DNA of 64,000 nucleotides from Planctomycetota bacterium (GCA_027622275.1 JAQBZB010000001.1:58175-122174), one strand, 5' to 3'; counted from the first letter of the stretch, positions 27,817-39,295 are shown. Notes: a model not told the origin generated them from the letters alone. A program made the numbers and translations.

Positions 27817-28466
27817 CTTTCTTCGCCGGCCAGCAGTTCCGCCGATCGTTGTCGGACCAAACGGCGTGCCTGCGGGAAGAACTCGGCGAGAGTTTCGGGT
27901 AACACTGGCAGCCGAACGCGTCGCATGACGTTGTTCAGCCGAAACAGCAGTGTGCCATCCTCGGCGTAGTCGTACAAGAACCGCTCCGCCGAAAACCTCG
28001 GGATAAAGAACGCCAGCATCCCGGTTTCCCGCGTCGCCATGCGGTTGACGGTTCGGTTGACGACGTACGGATCCAGCGAATCCATGATGGCGTAGTAGCG
28101 GTCCAACATGGCCGGATGATCTTCGATCAGCATCGCGTCCAACAGCAATTCAACAAGGATATGGCCCAAGAAGCTGGGACGGAATCCGTCATCGTCCGGC
28201 AGTCGATCGCGGATCTCCTTCGTAAAGTACAGGTTCAGCTCGGCGAAGGCGCGGGTCTGATGGAACCAATCATCGTCGTGGTGGTGCTGCATGATCCCTT
28301 TCGCGATCGACGCGACACGCGGATCTTCATCGTCCGCGTACGAAGCGGCCAACTTCGAACGTGCCCGCATGCGCCGGTTCACGACACTCAACCAATCCGG
28401 TACCGCGGTGCCCGCCACGAAGTACGGATCGTCGAGGTAGTGGCGCGCGTGAGCGAAGTAGTTCAT
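27795..28466 (-). CDS. AcpH-like (ACP phosphodiesterase-type) protein
   Basis: A 223-residue alpha-helical protein starting MNYFAHARHYLDDPYFVAGT, with clustered His/Asp residues (QHHHDDDWFHQT) and LGHILVELLLDAML, a pattern resembling the HD-like acyl-carrier-protein phosphodiesterase AcpH. The similarity is to motif order, so the activity is only proposed. The C-terminal five residues and stop codon come from the inverted repeat, so the original end was different. Confidence 0.6.
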   Translation of the reverse strand: MNYFAHARHYLDDPYFVAGTAVPDWLSVVNRRMRARSKLAASYADDEDPRVASIAKGIMQHHHDDDWFHQTRAFAELNLYFTKEIRDRLPDDDGFRPSFLGHILVELLLDAMLIEDHPAMLDRYYAIMDSLDPYVVNRTVNRMATRETGMLAFFIPRFSAERFLYDYAEDGTLLFRLNNVMRRVRLPVLPETLAEFFPQARRLVRQRSAELLAGEESSHHAPP

Positions 28467-28483
28467 GGAAGATCAGACCGTTT

Positions 28484-28542
28484 GTACGATGGCCTTCCGA
28501 GGCCGTCGAGTGCGTCACGACGGCCTCGGAAGACCATCGTAC
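28484..28542. repeat. Second copy of the GTACGATGGCC paired palindrome
   Basis: 25-bp arms (28484-28508, 28518-28542) with one mismatch, same family as 22079-22137. It ends two bases before the stop codon of the giant protein gene. Confidence 0.88.
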
Positions 28543-28544
28543 CA

Positions 28545-31500
28545 CTATTCAACAATCATCTCGCCGTTCATAACCAACCAATGCCCAGGGAACGTACAAA
28601 GGTAGGGATACCGCCCGGGTTGCTGCGGAGCATGAAAGTAGATCGTAAACTCGTCGCGCGGCAAGACGATATCGGTATAAGCTAAAACATCCGTCGAGTC
28701 TGGGATGTATTGCCGAACGACGGCTTCCGGGTCCGAGATTAAACGATTCGCCAGGTCGCCGACGCGCTGAAGCGTGCCGGGTTTGATCAAAGCCCAGTTG
28801 TGAGGCACGACGTCCGGGTTCGAGAGCGTCAACTCGATCGGCTCGCCGGCGCGGACGCGAAATGACCGAGTCTCATACGACAGGTTGCTGCCCGTTTCGA
28901 GGGTAATCGCTCTGGCTTTCGCCAGCTTGTCTTGATGAGGGTTGGGGATGCTTCTGGTCGCCATCGCCAAATCAGCAAGGATCGGATGCATGGCAATCTG
29001 CTTGCTGGTTGGTTTGTATCCTTCAAAGCTGGTGAACGGTCGATCAAGTTTGTGAACCGTGGCGAATAGATCATGGAACTCCCCCGGACTGGTCTGGACG
29101 CGAATGTGCAATTGGTTAACCGGTTGCAGCTCTGGGATCTCCAAAAAGAGTGTCTTCGAACCGGACACGACGTGCGCCGCCGTGATTCGTAAGGCATCGT
29201 GGCCGCGCATCCCGAAGTGCTTGGTCGAAAATTCGGGCGAGCCGTAAGCGCTGCCGTAACGATAGTTCCAGCATTGCGCAAAGTGACTTGCCGATTGCGA
29301 GGCGACGTTGCCATCCAAGGGAGACGAAAACGTGATCGCGACGCCGTTCTCATGCAGTCGAATGCCAACGGGCAACTGAACGTCGGCTCCTGTGTAGCGG
29401 ACGCGTTGGAATGACCCGTCATCGGGCGTGTAAGAACCCCAGCCTTGCATACCGGATACGTAAAGCTGTCCATCGGCGGGGCTGAAGCGGCCGCGATGGG
29501 CACCTGATCGAAACTCGCCCGGCAATGGCACGACAGTCCCTTGCAGCTGTCCATCGACTTCATCTCGCAGCACAAGGAAATGCGAGCCGGTACCAAACGA
29601 GAAATGCAAAAGCTGTCCCTCCAGCGGCCCCCAACGATCGCTCGTCACCGTCGTCTGGCCGCCCGACGAGTTATCAAGTCCGCGCGGAAGGTAGGCGAGC
29701 GGCAATGCAGGAACTTGCTCGTTCTTCGGTCCTGGATAGCCAAAGTAGGGCGCGGCACTCTCCACGTCGGTCAACTTCGTCGCACAGATCATCGATGCGG
29801 GAGTCCACTCTCCTTCAGAACATGGAATCGTCAACAGCCCGTCCGGCGAGACGCCCAATCCGTCGGGATTACGGAACCCAGTCGCAACGACGTCAGCTCG
29901 TTTCCCATCACGCGAGATACGCACCACGCCTTGATTGCCCGACGCCGTGTAGAAGTTGCCGGCCGCATCTCGTTCCAAACCGCAGATGAAATCGTGACCG
30001 GCCGGAGAAGTTTCAAAGGCGTTACTAAAACACTCGTAGTAGTCCGCTTCGCCGTCACCGTTCAGATCGTGCAGTCTCGTAATCTGGTCACGACCGAGCA
30101 CGAAGATCCCGTCCTTGTCAACAACAACTCCCTGTGCGAAACCCAATCCCGAAGCAAAGCGCCGCCAGACGGCTTTCTTGGAGGGATACGCGAAATCGGA
30201 GACTCGCCACACGTCGCCGCGCGTCGTGCAGACGATGGCCGATCCGTCGGGCAGGAAGCCATGTCCGCCGCAAAACAGCGTTGCGTTCCACGGGTTGTCG
30301 GTCGGTAACTCGATCGTATCAACGGCGTAAGGCGAGCCGCTGCCATGATGAATCGACGTTTCAATCGTCTGCGGCCATTGTGGCGGGCCTCGGTGAAGCT
30401 CTGGCCGCAGCGGATGTTCCGCTGCTGGTGCGACGACGCGCGTGAACTTGCCTTCTTCGATCCACGGCGCGTCGAGGAATTCCTGCCCACCGATCCGATA
30501 AGCGAAAACAACTCGTTTGCCCACGCGATAGCAGCCTTGGTATTCGAACGGCTGCTGAGGCTTCGTTTGGGCGGGTGTCGGCAGCGCGGTTCCATCCATC
30601 ATCGCGCCGTGCATGAAACCGTGACGCACCGACGAGAACTTGAGGAACCCGCCACTCCAGACGACGTCATAGGTCAACGTGTCCGGATTGAAGCAGGCGG
30701 ATATCCCGCCAGCATCACCCAACCGAACGCAGACTCCGCGCGGGACCGTCACGCCCGCGCCGCGAAAGATGCCACTCTGGACCGAACCAAGTTTGACTTG
30801 ATTCCAACGGTCGCTGGCCCAAGTCTCTTCGTTCTGGTTCCCCCAATGACCGAGTATGCCGCCGTCGAGACCTGGAAACTCCGGCAATAGCGGTGGCACG
30901 GTTGGTTGCGCGCGGAAGTAGTCCGCTTCCTTGGCATAGAAGTCGTACAACCGGTTGCGATTCACGTGCGCCTGCCAGCTCGGCCAATCGTCGGGATGAA
31001 GTGGCATGCGGTCGTAAGGGAACGTGGCGGGCCCATGCGAGTGTGCGTTGGCATGTTCCAGCAGCACGTTCATTTCGGCGGCCGGCACTCCGTTCTCGCC
31101 ACCCAAATCAAGGAGGAAGCGGAACAAGTCGTTCGCTTGTTCGGTCGACATGGCCGCCAGCAAGTTGTCTGGCATCAAGGTGCCGATCGGTTGTTCAAAT
31201 TCGATCGACGCGATGTCGAATGTTTCCTCCGGAGCTTGGGGGCGAGTCGGATCGCGTAACACCAACTGCTTGTCGTCACGGCGTACGATGTAACCACGAT
31301 GTGAATTGCCATCGTCGGTGATCACGAGCTGCGCGGCATACTCGGGTTTGACGTGCCGTTTCGGCCAGAGCACCGACTCGACAAGTTCTTGTGCCTTGCG
31401 TGGCGGGTCGAGCTTCGTCAAATCAGGACCGACGCTCCCGCCGTACACGCCGATCTTGTGGCAGGAGAGGCACGCGGACTTGGCCGACGCGAACACGACC

Positions 31501-33071
31501 AGTCCCCGCTGCGAATTGCCGGTTTTTGTCGCCTGCGTAACAAACTGCTCGACGAGTTCTTGTGAATATTCAGCCGGAACGATTGTGTGCGTGCTGTCGG
31601 TGGCGGATGCTTGTCCTGTTTTGCCGGAGTCCTCTCGACGCCACAGCAGTAATGTCGTGTCGTCTTTCTCGACGCTCGCACTCGAATCGGAATCAAGCTT
31701 GCGAACGCCACGCGAAATGTGGACCCACTCCATGGTTCCCGTGCATCCGAGTCCGCCTTCCACCAATCCGCCAATTGCCAGGCCGCCGGGAACCGCGGCG
31801 CGATCCGTTCGCTTGATCGGCCGCTGGGCGACCCGCTTACGATCAACGAACAGTTCCACGCGTTCCGCCTCGTAAATCATGGCAACTGTGTGCGGCTGGC
31901 CGTCGCAGATCATGGCCTCGCTACGGACGTGATCCGGCTCGCAGCCGGGAAGATACGCGGTCAACATGCCAGACCCGTTCATCGAGAAGAGTTCCCAATG
32001 CGCGCCGGATTGCTTGGTGTCGCTGGCAACTAAGATGTTGTATCCGTCTTTGCTTGGCAGCGTGACTTGGCACTCGATCGTCAGCGGGGGTTGGCGAAAC
32101 TCGCCCTTCCCCTCAATCACGATCGTCTGGAAGCGGTTCGCGTTCTTTGGGGCAGCAGAGATGGGTGACCAGGTGCGCGGCTTGGGCTTCTCGCCCGCCG
32201 GCTTTCCGCTGAGCTGCGGCACGATCCAATCCAAACCATCGAGGTTGTCGCGCAGTCGCTGCTCGACGTCGTCTTGCGTGTGTCCGATGATTCCGATCGG
32301 CCCAGCGTATCCGGAATCGCGGATCGTTTTCAACAACGCGACGTCGAACTCACCCTCGCCCAACGGAAGAATCTTCTGCCCTTTCTGCTCGCCGTCGCGG
32401 GTCATGCCGTTCAGATTCAAACAGAGCAAGTATGGCTTTATCTGTCGCAAGACATCCGCGAAATCGTCGATGTGCTCGTGAGCATGATGCAGGTTGTAGA
32501 CAATGCCGACATGATTGGCATCGTGATGCTCGCGCAAGTACTCACAAACCGCGACCATGTTCTCCGGTTCGCCACTCCAACCGCCGTGATTATAGAGGCC
32601 GAGCTTGCTGCCCAGTTTCCGTGTCCGCTCGACCAACGGCAACATCTGCGTCGCGGCCTGCCGCACACGCTCTTGCTGGGTGTCAGCATTCGGCGAAGGA
32701 GCTATCTGCCAAATCTGTGGGTGCAGTCCATGTTTCTCGAACAGCTTGAACGCTTCCTCATGCACGCTCCAAAAGGCGAAGTATTCAAGCCCCTGCCGCT
32801 GATACTCGAGGATCTCTTCCTCAAACTTCGGCACATGCTCTTCGCGCCAGTCGTAGGCCACACGCCGCAGCCCAAGTTCCTTCAGCATCGCTGCCCGCTC
32901 GGCAGGCCCGCGCTTCTTGCCATCAAACGGCACGATGCACCAGGCGACCAGTTTCTCATGCGCAAAGATCGCAGGGTGATCGTCACCCTGCACCAGCGTC
33001 TCGCTGCCCGTGATGGCGACAAAGAAGAGGGCGAATCCGAGCGTAAAAGTCATACATAGAGATCGTTTCAT
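28545..33071 (-). CDS. Giant secreted TIM-barrel/cytochrome c/propeller/cupredoxin protein
   Basis: A 1508-residue exported protein. The signal peptide is at 1-29 (TFTLGFALFFVAITG). About 35-310 form a sugar-isomerase-like TIM barrel; about 330-480 a LamG-like concanavalin domain; residues 534-538 are the heme-binding CLSCH of a planctomycete-type cytochrome c domain; about 640-1300 form a DUF6797-like and glucose-dehydrogenase-like beta-propeller region. The C-terminal about 110 residues are a cupredoxin with azurin-type ligands H1424, C1492, H1497 and M1501 (CTFPGHWLVM). It should move electrons from a carbohydrate-type substrate through heme and copper in the periplasm. The ATG at 33071 gives a proper signal peptide; a longer frame adds 27 unlikely residues. 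Confidence 0.88.
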   Translation of the reverse strand: MKRSLCMTFTLGFALFFVAITGSETLVQGDDHPAIFAHEKLVAWCIVPFDGKKRGPAERAAMLKELGLRRVAYDWREEHVPKFEEEILEYQRQGLEYFAFWSVHEEAFKLFEKHGLHPQIWQIAPSPNADTQQERVRQAATQMLPLVERTRKLGSKLGLYNHGGWSGEPENMVAVCEYLREHHDANHVGIVYNLHHAHEHIDDFADVLRQIKPYLLCLNLNGMTRDGEQKGQKILPLGEGEFDVALLKTIRDSGYAGPIGIIGHTQDDVEQRLRDNLDGLDWIVPQLSGKPAGEKPKPRTWSPISAAPKNANRFQTIVIEGKGEFRQPPLTIECQVTLPSKDGYNILVASDTKQSGAHWELFSMNGSGMLTAYLPGCEPDHVRSEAMICDGQPHTVAMIYEAERVELFVDRKRVAQRPIKRTDRAAVPGGLAIGGLVEGGLGCTGTMEWVHISRGVRKLDSDSSASVEKDDTTLLLWRREDSGKTGQASATDSTHTIVPAEYSQELVEQFVTQATKTGNSQRGLVVFASAKSACLSCHKIGVYGGSVGPDLTKLDPPRKAQELVESVLWPKRHVKPEYAAQLVITDDGNSHRGYIVRRDDKQLVLRDPTRPQAPEETFDIASIEFEQPIGTLMPDNLLAAMSTEQANDLFRFLLDLGGENGVPAAEMNVLLEHANAHSHGPATFPYDRMPLHPDDWPSWQAHVNRNRLYDFYAKEADYFRAQPTVPPLLPEFPGLDGGILGHWGNQNEETWASDRWNQVKLGSVQSGIFRGAGVTVPRGVCVRLGDAGGISACFNPDTLTYDVVWSGGFLKFSSVRHGFMHGAMMDGTALPTPAQTKPQQPFEYQGCYRVGKRVVFAYRIGGQEFLDAPWIEEGKFTRVVAPAAEHPLRPELHRGPPQWPQTIETSIHHGSGSPYAVDTIELPTDNPWNATLFCGGHGFLPDGSAIVCTTRGDVWRVSDFAYPSKKAVWRRFASGLGFAQGVVVDKDGIFVLGRDQITRLHDLNGDGEADYYECFSNAFETSPAGHDFICGLERDAAGNFYTASGNQGVVRISRDGKRADVVATGFRNPDGLGVSPDGLLTIPCSEGEWTPASMICATKLTDVESAAPYFGYPGPKNEQVPALPLAYLPRGLDNSSGGQTTVTSDRWGPLEGQLLHFSFGTGSHFLVLRDEVDGQLQGTVVPLPGEFRSGAHRGRFSPADGQLYVSGMQGWGSYTPDDGSFQRVRYTGADVQLPVGIRLHENGVAITFSSPLDGNVASQSASHFAQCWNYRYGSAYGSPEFSTKHFGMRGHDALRITAAHVVSGSKTLFLEIPELQPVNQLHIRVQTSPGEFHDLFATVHKLDRPFTSFEGYKPTSKQIAMHPILADLAMATRSIPNPHQDKLAKARAITLETGSNLSYETRSFRVRAGEPIELTLSNPDVVPHNWALIKPGTLQRVGDLANRLISDPEAVVRQYIPDSTDVLAYTDIVLPRDEFTIYFHAPQQPGRYPYLCTFPGHWLVMNGEMIVE

Positions 33072-33407
33072 CACGAAAGGTCCGTTCCTTATCGGGTTTG
33101 CAACTAGTGGGGTCCGTAGCCTCCCGCCCGTCGGCAAAGTGTTTGCAAGCACTCACAGCATAACACCCGACGACTTACCTTTCTCCTGGCTGTGCAAGCA
33201 TTTAGTCCCCGTGGCTGAAGGTGGTGAGAGTTCACATGTTGTCGCGTTTTCCCGACTCTCACGACTTTGGCTACAGATTTATAGGCCGGATAACCGTTAC
33301 AACCGGACAATCAGGGCAATCGGTCTAATTGGGGAATCTGTGATGACCGAAAAAGAAAGAACAACCGTTACATTCGTTAAATCCCGCATTCTTGCCCGCG
33401 GTGTTGT
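33072..33407. other. Divergent promoter region
   Basis: 336 bases between the start codons of the giant protein (minus) and the efflux operon (plus). A short inverted pair GTGAGAG/CTCTCAC (33224-33230, 33256-33262) is the only structure I can point to; it could be an operator but there is no proof. No coding frame is convincing. Confidence 0.4.
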
Positions 33408-34802
33408 GTGTTTGTTCGACATTTGGCTTCCATTTTATACCTGATGCTAGCAGCGGGGTGCGTTTCGCCGATGCACCTTTCGCGTAGCCATGTCAGTGGC
33501 GAAGTCTTCGCACGGACGGGATACGAGCTTGGCCCATCGGTGTCAGCCTGTGATCTGGCTTTCGACGAAGGGGTTGTTTGGGAAGATGGCCTGACCGAAG
33601 AAGAAGCAGTTGTAGTTGGGCTGTGGAACAATCCGGGTTACCAAGAACTGCTCGCAGATCTCGACATCTCGCAAGCCGACATCATTCAAGCGCAGCAGCT
33701 ACAGAACCCGCAATTGCTCACCATGTTGCCGATCGGTGTGAAACAGTGGGAGCTCGCGCTGTATGCCCCGATAGATATTCTGTACGTTCGACCGATTCGG
33801 ATTTCGGCGGCTGAACTCGAGTCGCACCGAGTCGCTGAGCGGTTGGCACAGGACGGGTTGAACGTCGTCCGAGATATACGCGTGGCCTATATCGACTGGC
33901 AACTTGCGGCGCAGCGCTCCGAGTTGGCTGTGCAAGGAGCGGCCCTTCGCAGCGAGATTGCCCGGATTGCAAAGGCGCGTCTCGCAGCAGGCGACGTTGC
34001 GGAACTCGATGTCTCCGCGATCCGATTGGACGCGCTGGTCGGAGCGAGTGACGTCTCGCGCACAGCTCGAGACGCGGATCTGGCGCGCGAACGCTTGCGG
34101 TATTTGCTGGGGATCCAGCTCACGAACGTGCCGCTGAGCCCGGCTCCGCTGCCGGATGCACCCGCCACGAAATTCGACCTTCCATCGCTGCTGGGCGATG
34201 CCGTTTCGTCACGCCCTGATTTGCGGGCAGTCGAATTGGCGGTCAACGCAGCCGAAGCTCGCGCCGAGCTCGCGCGACGCGACATCTGGCAACTGACGGG
34301 AATCTTGCCCGACATCAACGCGCGTGGTGAGAAGGGTTTCGAGGCAGGTCCCGGGCTGCGATTCACCGTTCCGATATTCCATCAAAACCAAGGCGCGATC
34401 ACGCGAGCCGAGGCGGACGCGGAGCGACTGCGACGCCAATACATCAACCGCCGCGACCTAGCCGCCTGGGAAGTCAATCAAGCGTACATTCAGCTCTTGC
34501 AAGCCCAGACCGATTTGGAGATCTGGCGCGACCAGGTCTTACCGCAAGCCGAGCAGGCTGTGACTAGTTCGCGAAAGGCACTCGAAGAGAATACGGTTTC
34601 GCTGTTGTTGGTGTTGGAGACCACTCGGCAGTTGCTGACGGCCCAACAACGCGAGCGGGAAGCCAACGCTCAGCTTCGTCGAGCGATTGCGGAACTCGAA
34701 CGGAGCGTTGGACACCGTTTGCTCGACAGTGCCGAGGCCGTCCCGATGGACGCGGACATACTGCCGGTTTCAAGGGTAGACGTGGGAGAAGAGATGCCAT
34801 GA
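33408..34802 (+). CDS. TolC-family outer membrane lipoprotein of an efflux pump
   Basis: A 464-residue outer membrane factor. The GTG start is followed by a short signal sequence with a lipobox (LMLAAGC), so it is lipid-anchored like CusC. The body has the duplicated coiled-coil pattern of TolC proteins (LAAQRSELAVQGAALRSEIA, ITRAEADAERLRRQYINRRD). It is the first gene of a three-gene operon and overlaps the next gene by four bases (ATGA). Confidence 0.92.
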   Translation: MFVRHLASILYLMLAAGCVSPMHLSRSHVSGEVFARTGYELGPSVSACDLAFDEGVVWEDGLTEEEAVVVGLWNNPGYQELLADLDISQADIIQAQQLQNPQLLTMLPIGVKQWELALYAPIDILYVRPIRISAAELESHRVAERLAQDGLNVVRDIRVAYIDWQLAAQRSELAVQGAALRSEIARIAKARLAAGDVAELDVSAIRLDALVGASDVSRTARDADLARERLRYLLGIQLTNVPLSPAPLPDAPATKFDLPSLLGDAVSSRPDLRAVELAVNAAEARAELARRDIWQLTGILPDINARGEKGFEAGPGLRFTVPIFHQNQGAITRAEADAERLRRQYINRRDLAAWEVNQAYIQLLQAQTDLEIWRDQVLPQAEQAVTSSRKALEENTVSLLLVLETTRQLLTAQQREREANAQLRRAIAELERSVGHRLLDSAEAVPMDADILPVSRVDVGEEMP

Positions 34803-36064
34803 ATAAGCGAATCAACTTGCCAGCGGCGATTGCCATCGTTGCAACCTCGTTGCTGCTAGGATGTCACAAGACCGCGAAGCAATCGCCGCCAAAGACCGAA
34901 CCGGCCCATGTCGAGCAGCACGTTGACGAGCAAGACTTGAACCGAGTCACGTTGACCGCACAAGCGGAAGCGAGGCTAGGCATTCAACTTGCCGACACGA
35001 TGTTGACCGAGGTTCAGCGGCGGCGGACCGTGGGCGGAGAAGTGATGCTCCCACCCGGCCAAACAATCATGGTGTCGGCACCTGTCGCCGGGACATTGTC
35101 CAAGCCATCCGCCGGCACCGTACCCGTTCCGGGCAACCGCGTCGAAGCTGGTCAAGCGATATTCACGATCAAGCCGCTGCTCACTCCCGAACGCGACGTG
35201 TTAACGCCCTCGGAACAGATTCAAGTCGCACAAACCAAAGCGAACGTAGCCACCACGCAGATCGATGCCGAACGACAAATCGAGTCCGCCAAAATCTCGG
35301 TCGACGCAGCTCAGATCGCTTACGACCGAACCGTGGAACTCTTGAAGAACAAAGCCGGAAGTCAACGCAATGTTGATGAAGCATCAGCGATCTTGAAACT
35401 TTCACAAGAAGCGTTGACGACGGCAAAGACTCGATATACGTTCCTCTCGGGCATCAAGCTCGACGAACAAGCGGGCGAACTGGCCAGTCGCGAGATCGAG
35501 TCGCCCGTGGCGGGCGTGCTCCAAAGTCTCGGTGCCGCCGCGGGTGAGACGGTCGTCGGCGGCAAAGCACTGTTCAGCGTGATCACAACGAACCGTGTGT
35601 GGATTCGCGTTCCCGTCTACGTCGGCCAGTGGCGCGAGATTGATACGACGCGTGTGGCGACGATCGCCGAGTTCGGCCAGCCGTCGAATACGACTTCTCA
35701 GGAGGCGAGGTACGTGTCAGCGCCGCCATCGGCAAATCCAATCGCGACCACGGTTGATGTCTACTACGAACTCGACAACGAAGACGGAAAACTGTATCCG
35801 GGGCAACGGCTGGCGGTCACGGTTCCCTTGCACAGCCGAGCCAAGAGTCTGGTTGTTCCATTTAGAGCAGTGCTCTACGACATTCACGGCGGAGAGTGGG
35901 TCTACGAGCAGATAGCCGAACACGTCTATGCACGACGACGGGTCTCGGTGGAGTACGTGGATGGCGATAACGCAATTCTCGTGTCAGGCCCGGAACCCGG
36001 AAGCAAAGTCGTGACAGATGGCGCGGTGGAGCTGTTCGGCACCGAGTTTGGAGTAGGGCACTAA
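34799..36064 (+). CDS. RND efflux membrane-fusion (adaptor) lipoprotein
   Basis: A 421-residue periplasmic adaptor of the CusB/CzcB type. The lipobox LLLGC is at about 18-22, the lipoyl/barrel-sandwich halves include [15 protein letters not shown] and [15 protein letters not shown], a helical hairpin lies between (about 140-220), and a beta-barrel domain follows ([13 protein letters not shown]). It links the inner-membrane pump to the outer membrane channel. Its stop codon overlaps the start of the pump gene (TAATG). Confidence 0.94.
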   Translation: MNKRINLPAAIAIVATSLLLGCHKTAKQSPPKTEPAHVEQHVDEQDLNRVTLTAQAEARLGIQLADTMLTEVQRRRTVGGEVMLPPGQTIMVSAPVAGTLSKPSAGTVPVPGNRVEAGQAIFTIKPLLTPERDVLTPSEQIQVAQTKANVATTQIDAERQIESAKISVDAAQIAYDRTVELLKNKAGSQRNVDEASAILKLSQEALTTAKTRYTFLSGIKLDEQAGELASREIESPVAGVLQSLGAAAGETVVGGKALFSVITTNRVWIRVPVYVGQWREIDTTRVATIAEFGQPSNTTSQEARYVSAPPSANPIATTVDVYYELDNEDGKLYPGQRLAVTVPLHSRAKSLVVPFRAVLYDIHGGEWVYEQIAEHVYARRRVSVEYVDGDNAILVSGPEPGSKVVTDGAVELFGTEFGVGH

Positions 36065-39000
36065 TGCTTCGAACCATCGTCTCATCTTCGTTGCGACAAC
36101 CGTTTCTCATGCTCGCGCTCGCTGCCGCGATGCTCGTGATCGGCTACCGGAACTTGCGGAACGCACCGCTCGACGTGTTTCCGGAATTCGCTCCGCCATT
36201 GGTCGAGATCCAGACCGAAGCCCCAGGCCTGTCGACCGAGGAAGTCGAAAGCCTCGTGACCGTGCCGTTGGAGAATTCTCTCAACGGAACACCCGATCTA
36301 AAAACGATCCGCTCGAAATCGGTTCTGGGTCTGTCGTCGATCGTGCTGATCTTTCAAGAAGGCACGGACGTCATGCAGGCCCGGCAATTGGTCGGCGAAC
36401 GACTGGCGATCGAAGCGTCGCGTTTGCCCGTCGTCGCCATGCCGCCGGTGATCTTATCGCCCCTTTCGTCGACTAGCCGCGTCCTGAAGATCGGCATCTG
36501 GTCGGACAAGGACGAGCAAGGCCACGACGTCCTGTCGCAGATGGAGATGTCCGAGTTGGCGCGATGGACCATCCGACCTCGGCTAATGTCCATTTCGGGA
36601 GTCGCCAATGTCGCGATCTGGGGGCAACGCGATCGCCAATACCAAGTCCTCGTCGATCCAGAACGACTGCGGTCCCACAATCTGCTGCTCGCCGATGTGG
36701 AACGAGCTGCTGGCGACGCGGCTCTGGTGTCGGGGGGAGGTTTCATCGATACGCCGAATCAACGGCTGGCGGTACGTCACGTCTCGACGATCGTCACCGC
36801 CGAGGATCTGGCTCGCACGGTAGTCGCATTTCGCGACGGAGCACCGCTGCGGTTAGGCGACGTCGCCGAGATCAAAGAAGGTTTTCCACCACCGATCGGT
36901 GATGCAATCATCAACGACGTCGAGGGCTTGCTGCTGATTGTCGAAAAACAGCCAGCGGGCAACACGCTCGACGTGACACGCAACGTCGAAGCTGCCTTGG
37001 AGGACATGAAGCCAGGTCTCCGAGGAATTCAAGTCGACTCGACCATCTTCCGTCCCGCGACGTTCATCGAGATGTCGTTGGAGAATCTCGGTTGGGCAAT
37101 GGCGATTGGCTGTGTGCTGGTCATTGTCATCCTGGTCGCGTTCTTATGGGATTGGCGGACGGCTTTGATCAGCACAACGGCGATCCCGCTGTCGCTCGTC
37201 GCGGCTGCGCTCGTGCTTCGCCAAGCGGGCGTCACGATCAATACGATGGTGCTTGCCGGGTTGATCATTGCGCTCGGCGAAGTCGTGGATGATGCGATTA
37301 TCGACGTCGAAAACATCGTCCGTCGCTTGCGGCTCAATCGTGAAGCCGGGAATCCACGCTCTGCGTTTGCCGTCGTTCTCGACGCCTCGATCGAAGTCCG
37401 CAGCGCCGTCGTGTACGGCAGCTTCACCGTGATGCTCGTCATCATGCCGGTGTTTTTTCTGGAAGGTCTGGCGGGTTCGTTCTTTCGCCCGTTGGCGCTG
37501 GCGTATGTATTAGCCATCTTCGCGTCGCTGATCGTGGCGCTAGTGATCACCCCTGCGATGTCGCTGCTGCTGCTTCCCGGTCGATCCGATCAGCACCGCG
37601 AATCGCCGCTGATCACGCTTCTGAAGAAACCGTATCGCGGTGTCTTGCCGTCGTTGATACGGCGTCCCGCACTTTCGATCATCGCACTGCTTGGTTTGTT
37701 TGTGGGGACGATCGCAACGGTCCCGTATCTGGGCGAAGAGTTTCTGCCCAACTTCCAGGAATACGACTTCCTGATGCATTGGGTCGAGAAGCCGGGGACG
37801 TCGATCGAAGCCATGGACCGCATTACCATACGAGCGAGCAAGGAACTGCGCGCAGTTCCCGGTGTCCGCAATTTTGGCTCGCACATTGGCCGGGCCGAGG
37901 TCGCTGACGAAGTCGTCGGCCCGAACTTCACGGAATTGTGGATCAGCTTGGACCGCGACGTCGACTATCCCAGCAAGGTCGCCGAGATCCAGGAGATTGT
38001 TGATGGCTACCCCGGTCTCTATCGGGATCTGCTGACGTACTTGCGAGAGCGAGTCAAAGAAGTGCTGACTGGTGCCAGCGCGAGCATCGTTGTCCGCATC
38101 TATGGCGACGACATCGAAAAGCTTCGCCAACACGCGGGCCGAGTCCGGGATTCGATCGCCGACGTCGAGGGTGTGAGCGATCTCAAGATCGAGCAACAAG
38201 TGCTCGTTCCGCAACTCGACGTGCGATTGAAACCTGCGGCCGCCGAGCAATTCGGTCTCACGCCAGGCGATGTTCGCCGAGCCGCAACGACATTGATCAA
38301 AGGCCGAACGGTGGGCGAAGTTTATCGACGGCAAAAGGTCTATCAGGTTGCTGTTTGGGGTGTCCCCGAAGTGCGCGGCGACTTGGAAGCGATCCGTAAT
38401 TGCCTGATCGAGACCCCAGCGGGCGGCCATGTGCTGTTGAGTGAAGTTGCTGACATCGCCATTGTCGCCGCGCCAAACATAATCAAGCGCGAGAGTGCTT
38501 CACGGCGCATCGACGTTACCTGCAATGTGCGAGACCGCGATCTGGGGAGCGTCGCCCGCGACATCGAAACCCAAGTGCGACAAGTCGAATTCGAACGCGG
38601 CTACCATCCTGAGTTTCTGGGCGAGTACGCCGCTCAACAGGCATCGCGCCGCCAGATGATTTTCATGGGTGTCGTCGCAATTGCGGGTATCGTCGTCCTG
38701 ATCTATTCGGAGTTCCGAGCATGGCGACTCGTCTCACTGGTCATGCTCAGCTTCGCCTTTGCCATGATCGGCGGTGTGCTGGGCGTCTGGATCGGGGGCG
38801 GCAGTCTCTCGCTAGGATCGCTCGTGGGCTTCGTCACCGTCGTCGGCATCGCCGTCCGTAACGGCATCATGATGGTCAGCCACTACCGGCATCTCGAAGT
38901 CGAGGAAGGCATGGAGTTCGGAAGCCAACTCGCGATACGCGGAGCGGAAGAACGTCTCGCTCCAATTCTCATGACAGCGTTAACCGCCGCGCTGGCCCTG

Positions 39001-39165
39001 CTGCCGCTGGTGATTGCCGGCAACAAGCCTGGTCATGAGATCGAATATCCGATGGCGCTCGTCATCATCGGCGGCCTTGTGTCGTCGACCTTGATGAACC
39101 TGTTCTTGATGCCTTCGCTGTACTGTTTGCTCGGCCGAGTGAACCGCAGCGAAATCTTGGAGTAG
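36064..39165 (+). CDS. Heavy-metal-type RND efflux pump
   Basis: A 1033-residue inner-membrane RND transporter of the HME (CzcA/CusA) branch. The N-terminal segment and [13 protein letters not shown] are typical of HME proteins, and transmembrane helix 4 holds the proton-relay acids in [18 protein letters not shown]. Two large periplasmic loops and twelve membrane helices are expected from the hydrophobic blocks seen. It probably exports a metal cation such as Cu, Zn or Co; which one cannot be decided. No metal sensor gene is adjacent. Confidence 0.95.
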   Translation: MLRTIVSSSLRQPFLMLALAAAMLVIGYRNLRNAPLDVFPEFAPPLVEIQTEAPGLSTEEVESLVTVPLENSLNGTPDLKTIRSKSVLGLSSIVLIFQEGTDVMQARQLVGERLAIEASRLPVVAMPPVILSPLSSTSRVLKIGIWSDKDEQGHDVLSQMEMSELARWTIRPRLMSISGVANVAIWGQRDRQYQVLVDPERLRSHNLLLADVERAAGDAALVSGGGFIDTPNQRLAVRHVSTIVTAEDLARTVVAFRDGAPLRLGDVAEIKEGFPPPIGDAIINDVEGLLLIVEKQPAGNTLDVTRNVEAALEDMKPGLRGIQVDSTIFRPATFIEMSLENLGWAMAIGCVLVIVILVAFLWDWRTALISTTAIPLSLVAAALVLRQAGVTINTMVLAGLIIALGEVVDDAIIDVENIVRRLRLNREAGNPRSAFAVVLDASIEVRSAVVYGSFTVMLVIMPVFFLEGLAGSFFRPLALAYVLAIFASLIVALVITPAMSLLLLPGRSDQHRESPLITLLKKPYRGVLPSLIRRPALSIIALLGLFVGTIATVPYLGEEFLPNFQEYDFLMHWVEKPGTSIEAMDRITIRASKELRAVPGVRNFGSHIGRAEVADEVVGPNFTELWISLDRDVDYPSKVAEIQEIVDGYPGLYRDLLTYLRERVKEVLTGASASIVVRIYGDDIEKLRQHAGRVRDSIADVEGVSDLKIEQQVLVPQLDVRLKPAAAEQFGLTPGDVRRAATTLIKGRTVGEVYRRQKVYQVAVWGVPEVRGDLEAIRNCLIETPAGGHVLLSEVADIAIVAAPNIIKRESASRRIDVTCNVRDRDLGSVARDIETQVRQVEFERGYHPEFLGEYAAQQASRRQMIFMGVVAIAGIVVLIYSEFRAWRLVSLVMLSFAFAMIGGVLGVWIGGGSLSLGSLVGFVTVVGIAVRNGIMMVSHYRHLEVEEGMEFGSQLAIRGAEERLAPILMTALTAALALLPLVIAGNKPGHEIEYPMALVIIGGLVSSTLMNLFLMPSLYCLLGRVNRSEILE

Positions 39166-39184
39166 GCCCTTCATGGCGATTCTG

Positions 39185-39284
39185 GTTCCCAGGCTCTGCC
39201 TGGGAACCCACCGCTCGTCCGGCTCCGCCGGAGATTGCGAGGCAGCGCCTCGCGGTCAGTGCGTTCCCAGGCGGAGCCTGGGAA
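39185..39284. repeat. Cluster of four short hairpins
   Basis: GTTCCCAGGC...GCCTGGGAAC palindromes at both ends (39185-39206 and about 39263-39284, inverted to each other) enclose CCGGCTCCGCCGG and CGAGGCAGCGCCTCG palindromes. It lies between the convergent ends of the RND pump gene and the oxidoreductase gene and could terminate both. Confidence 0.8.
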
Positions 39285-39295
39285 CGAGTTGCTAG

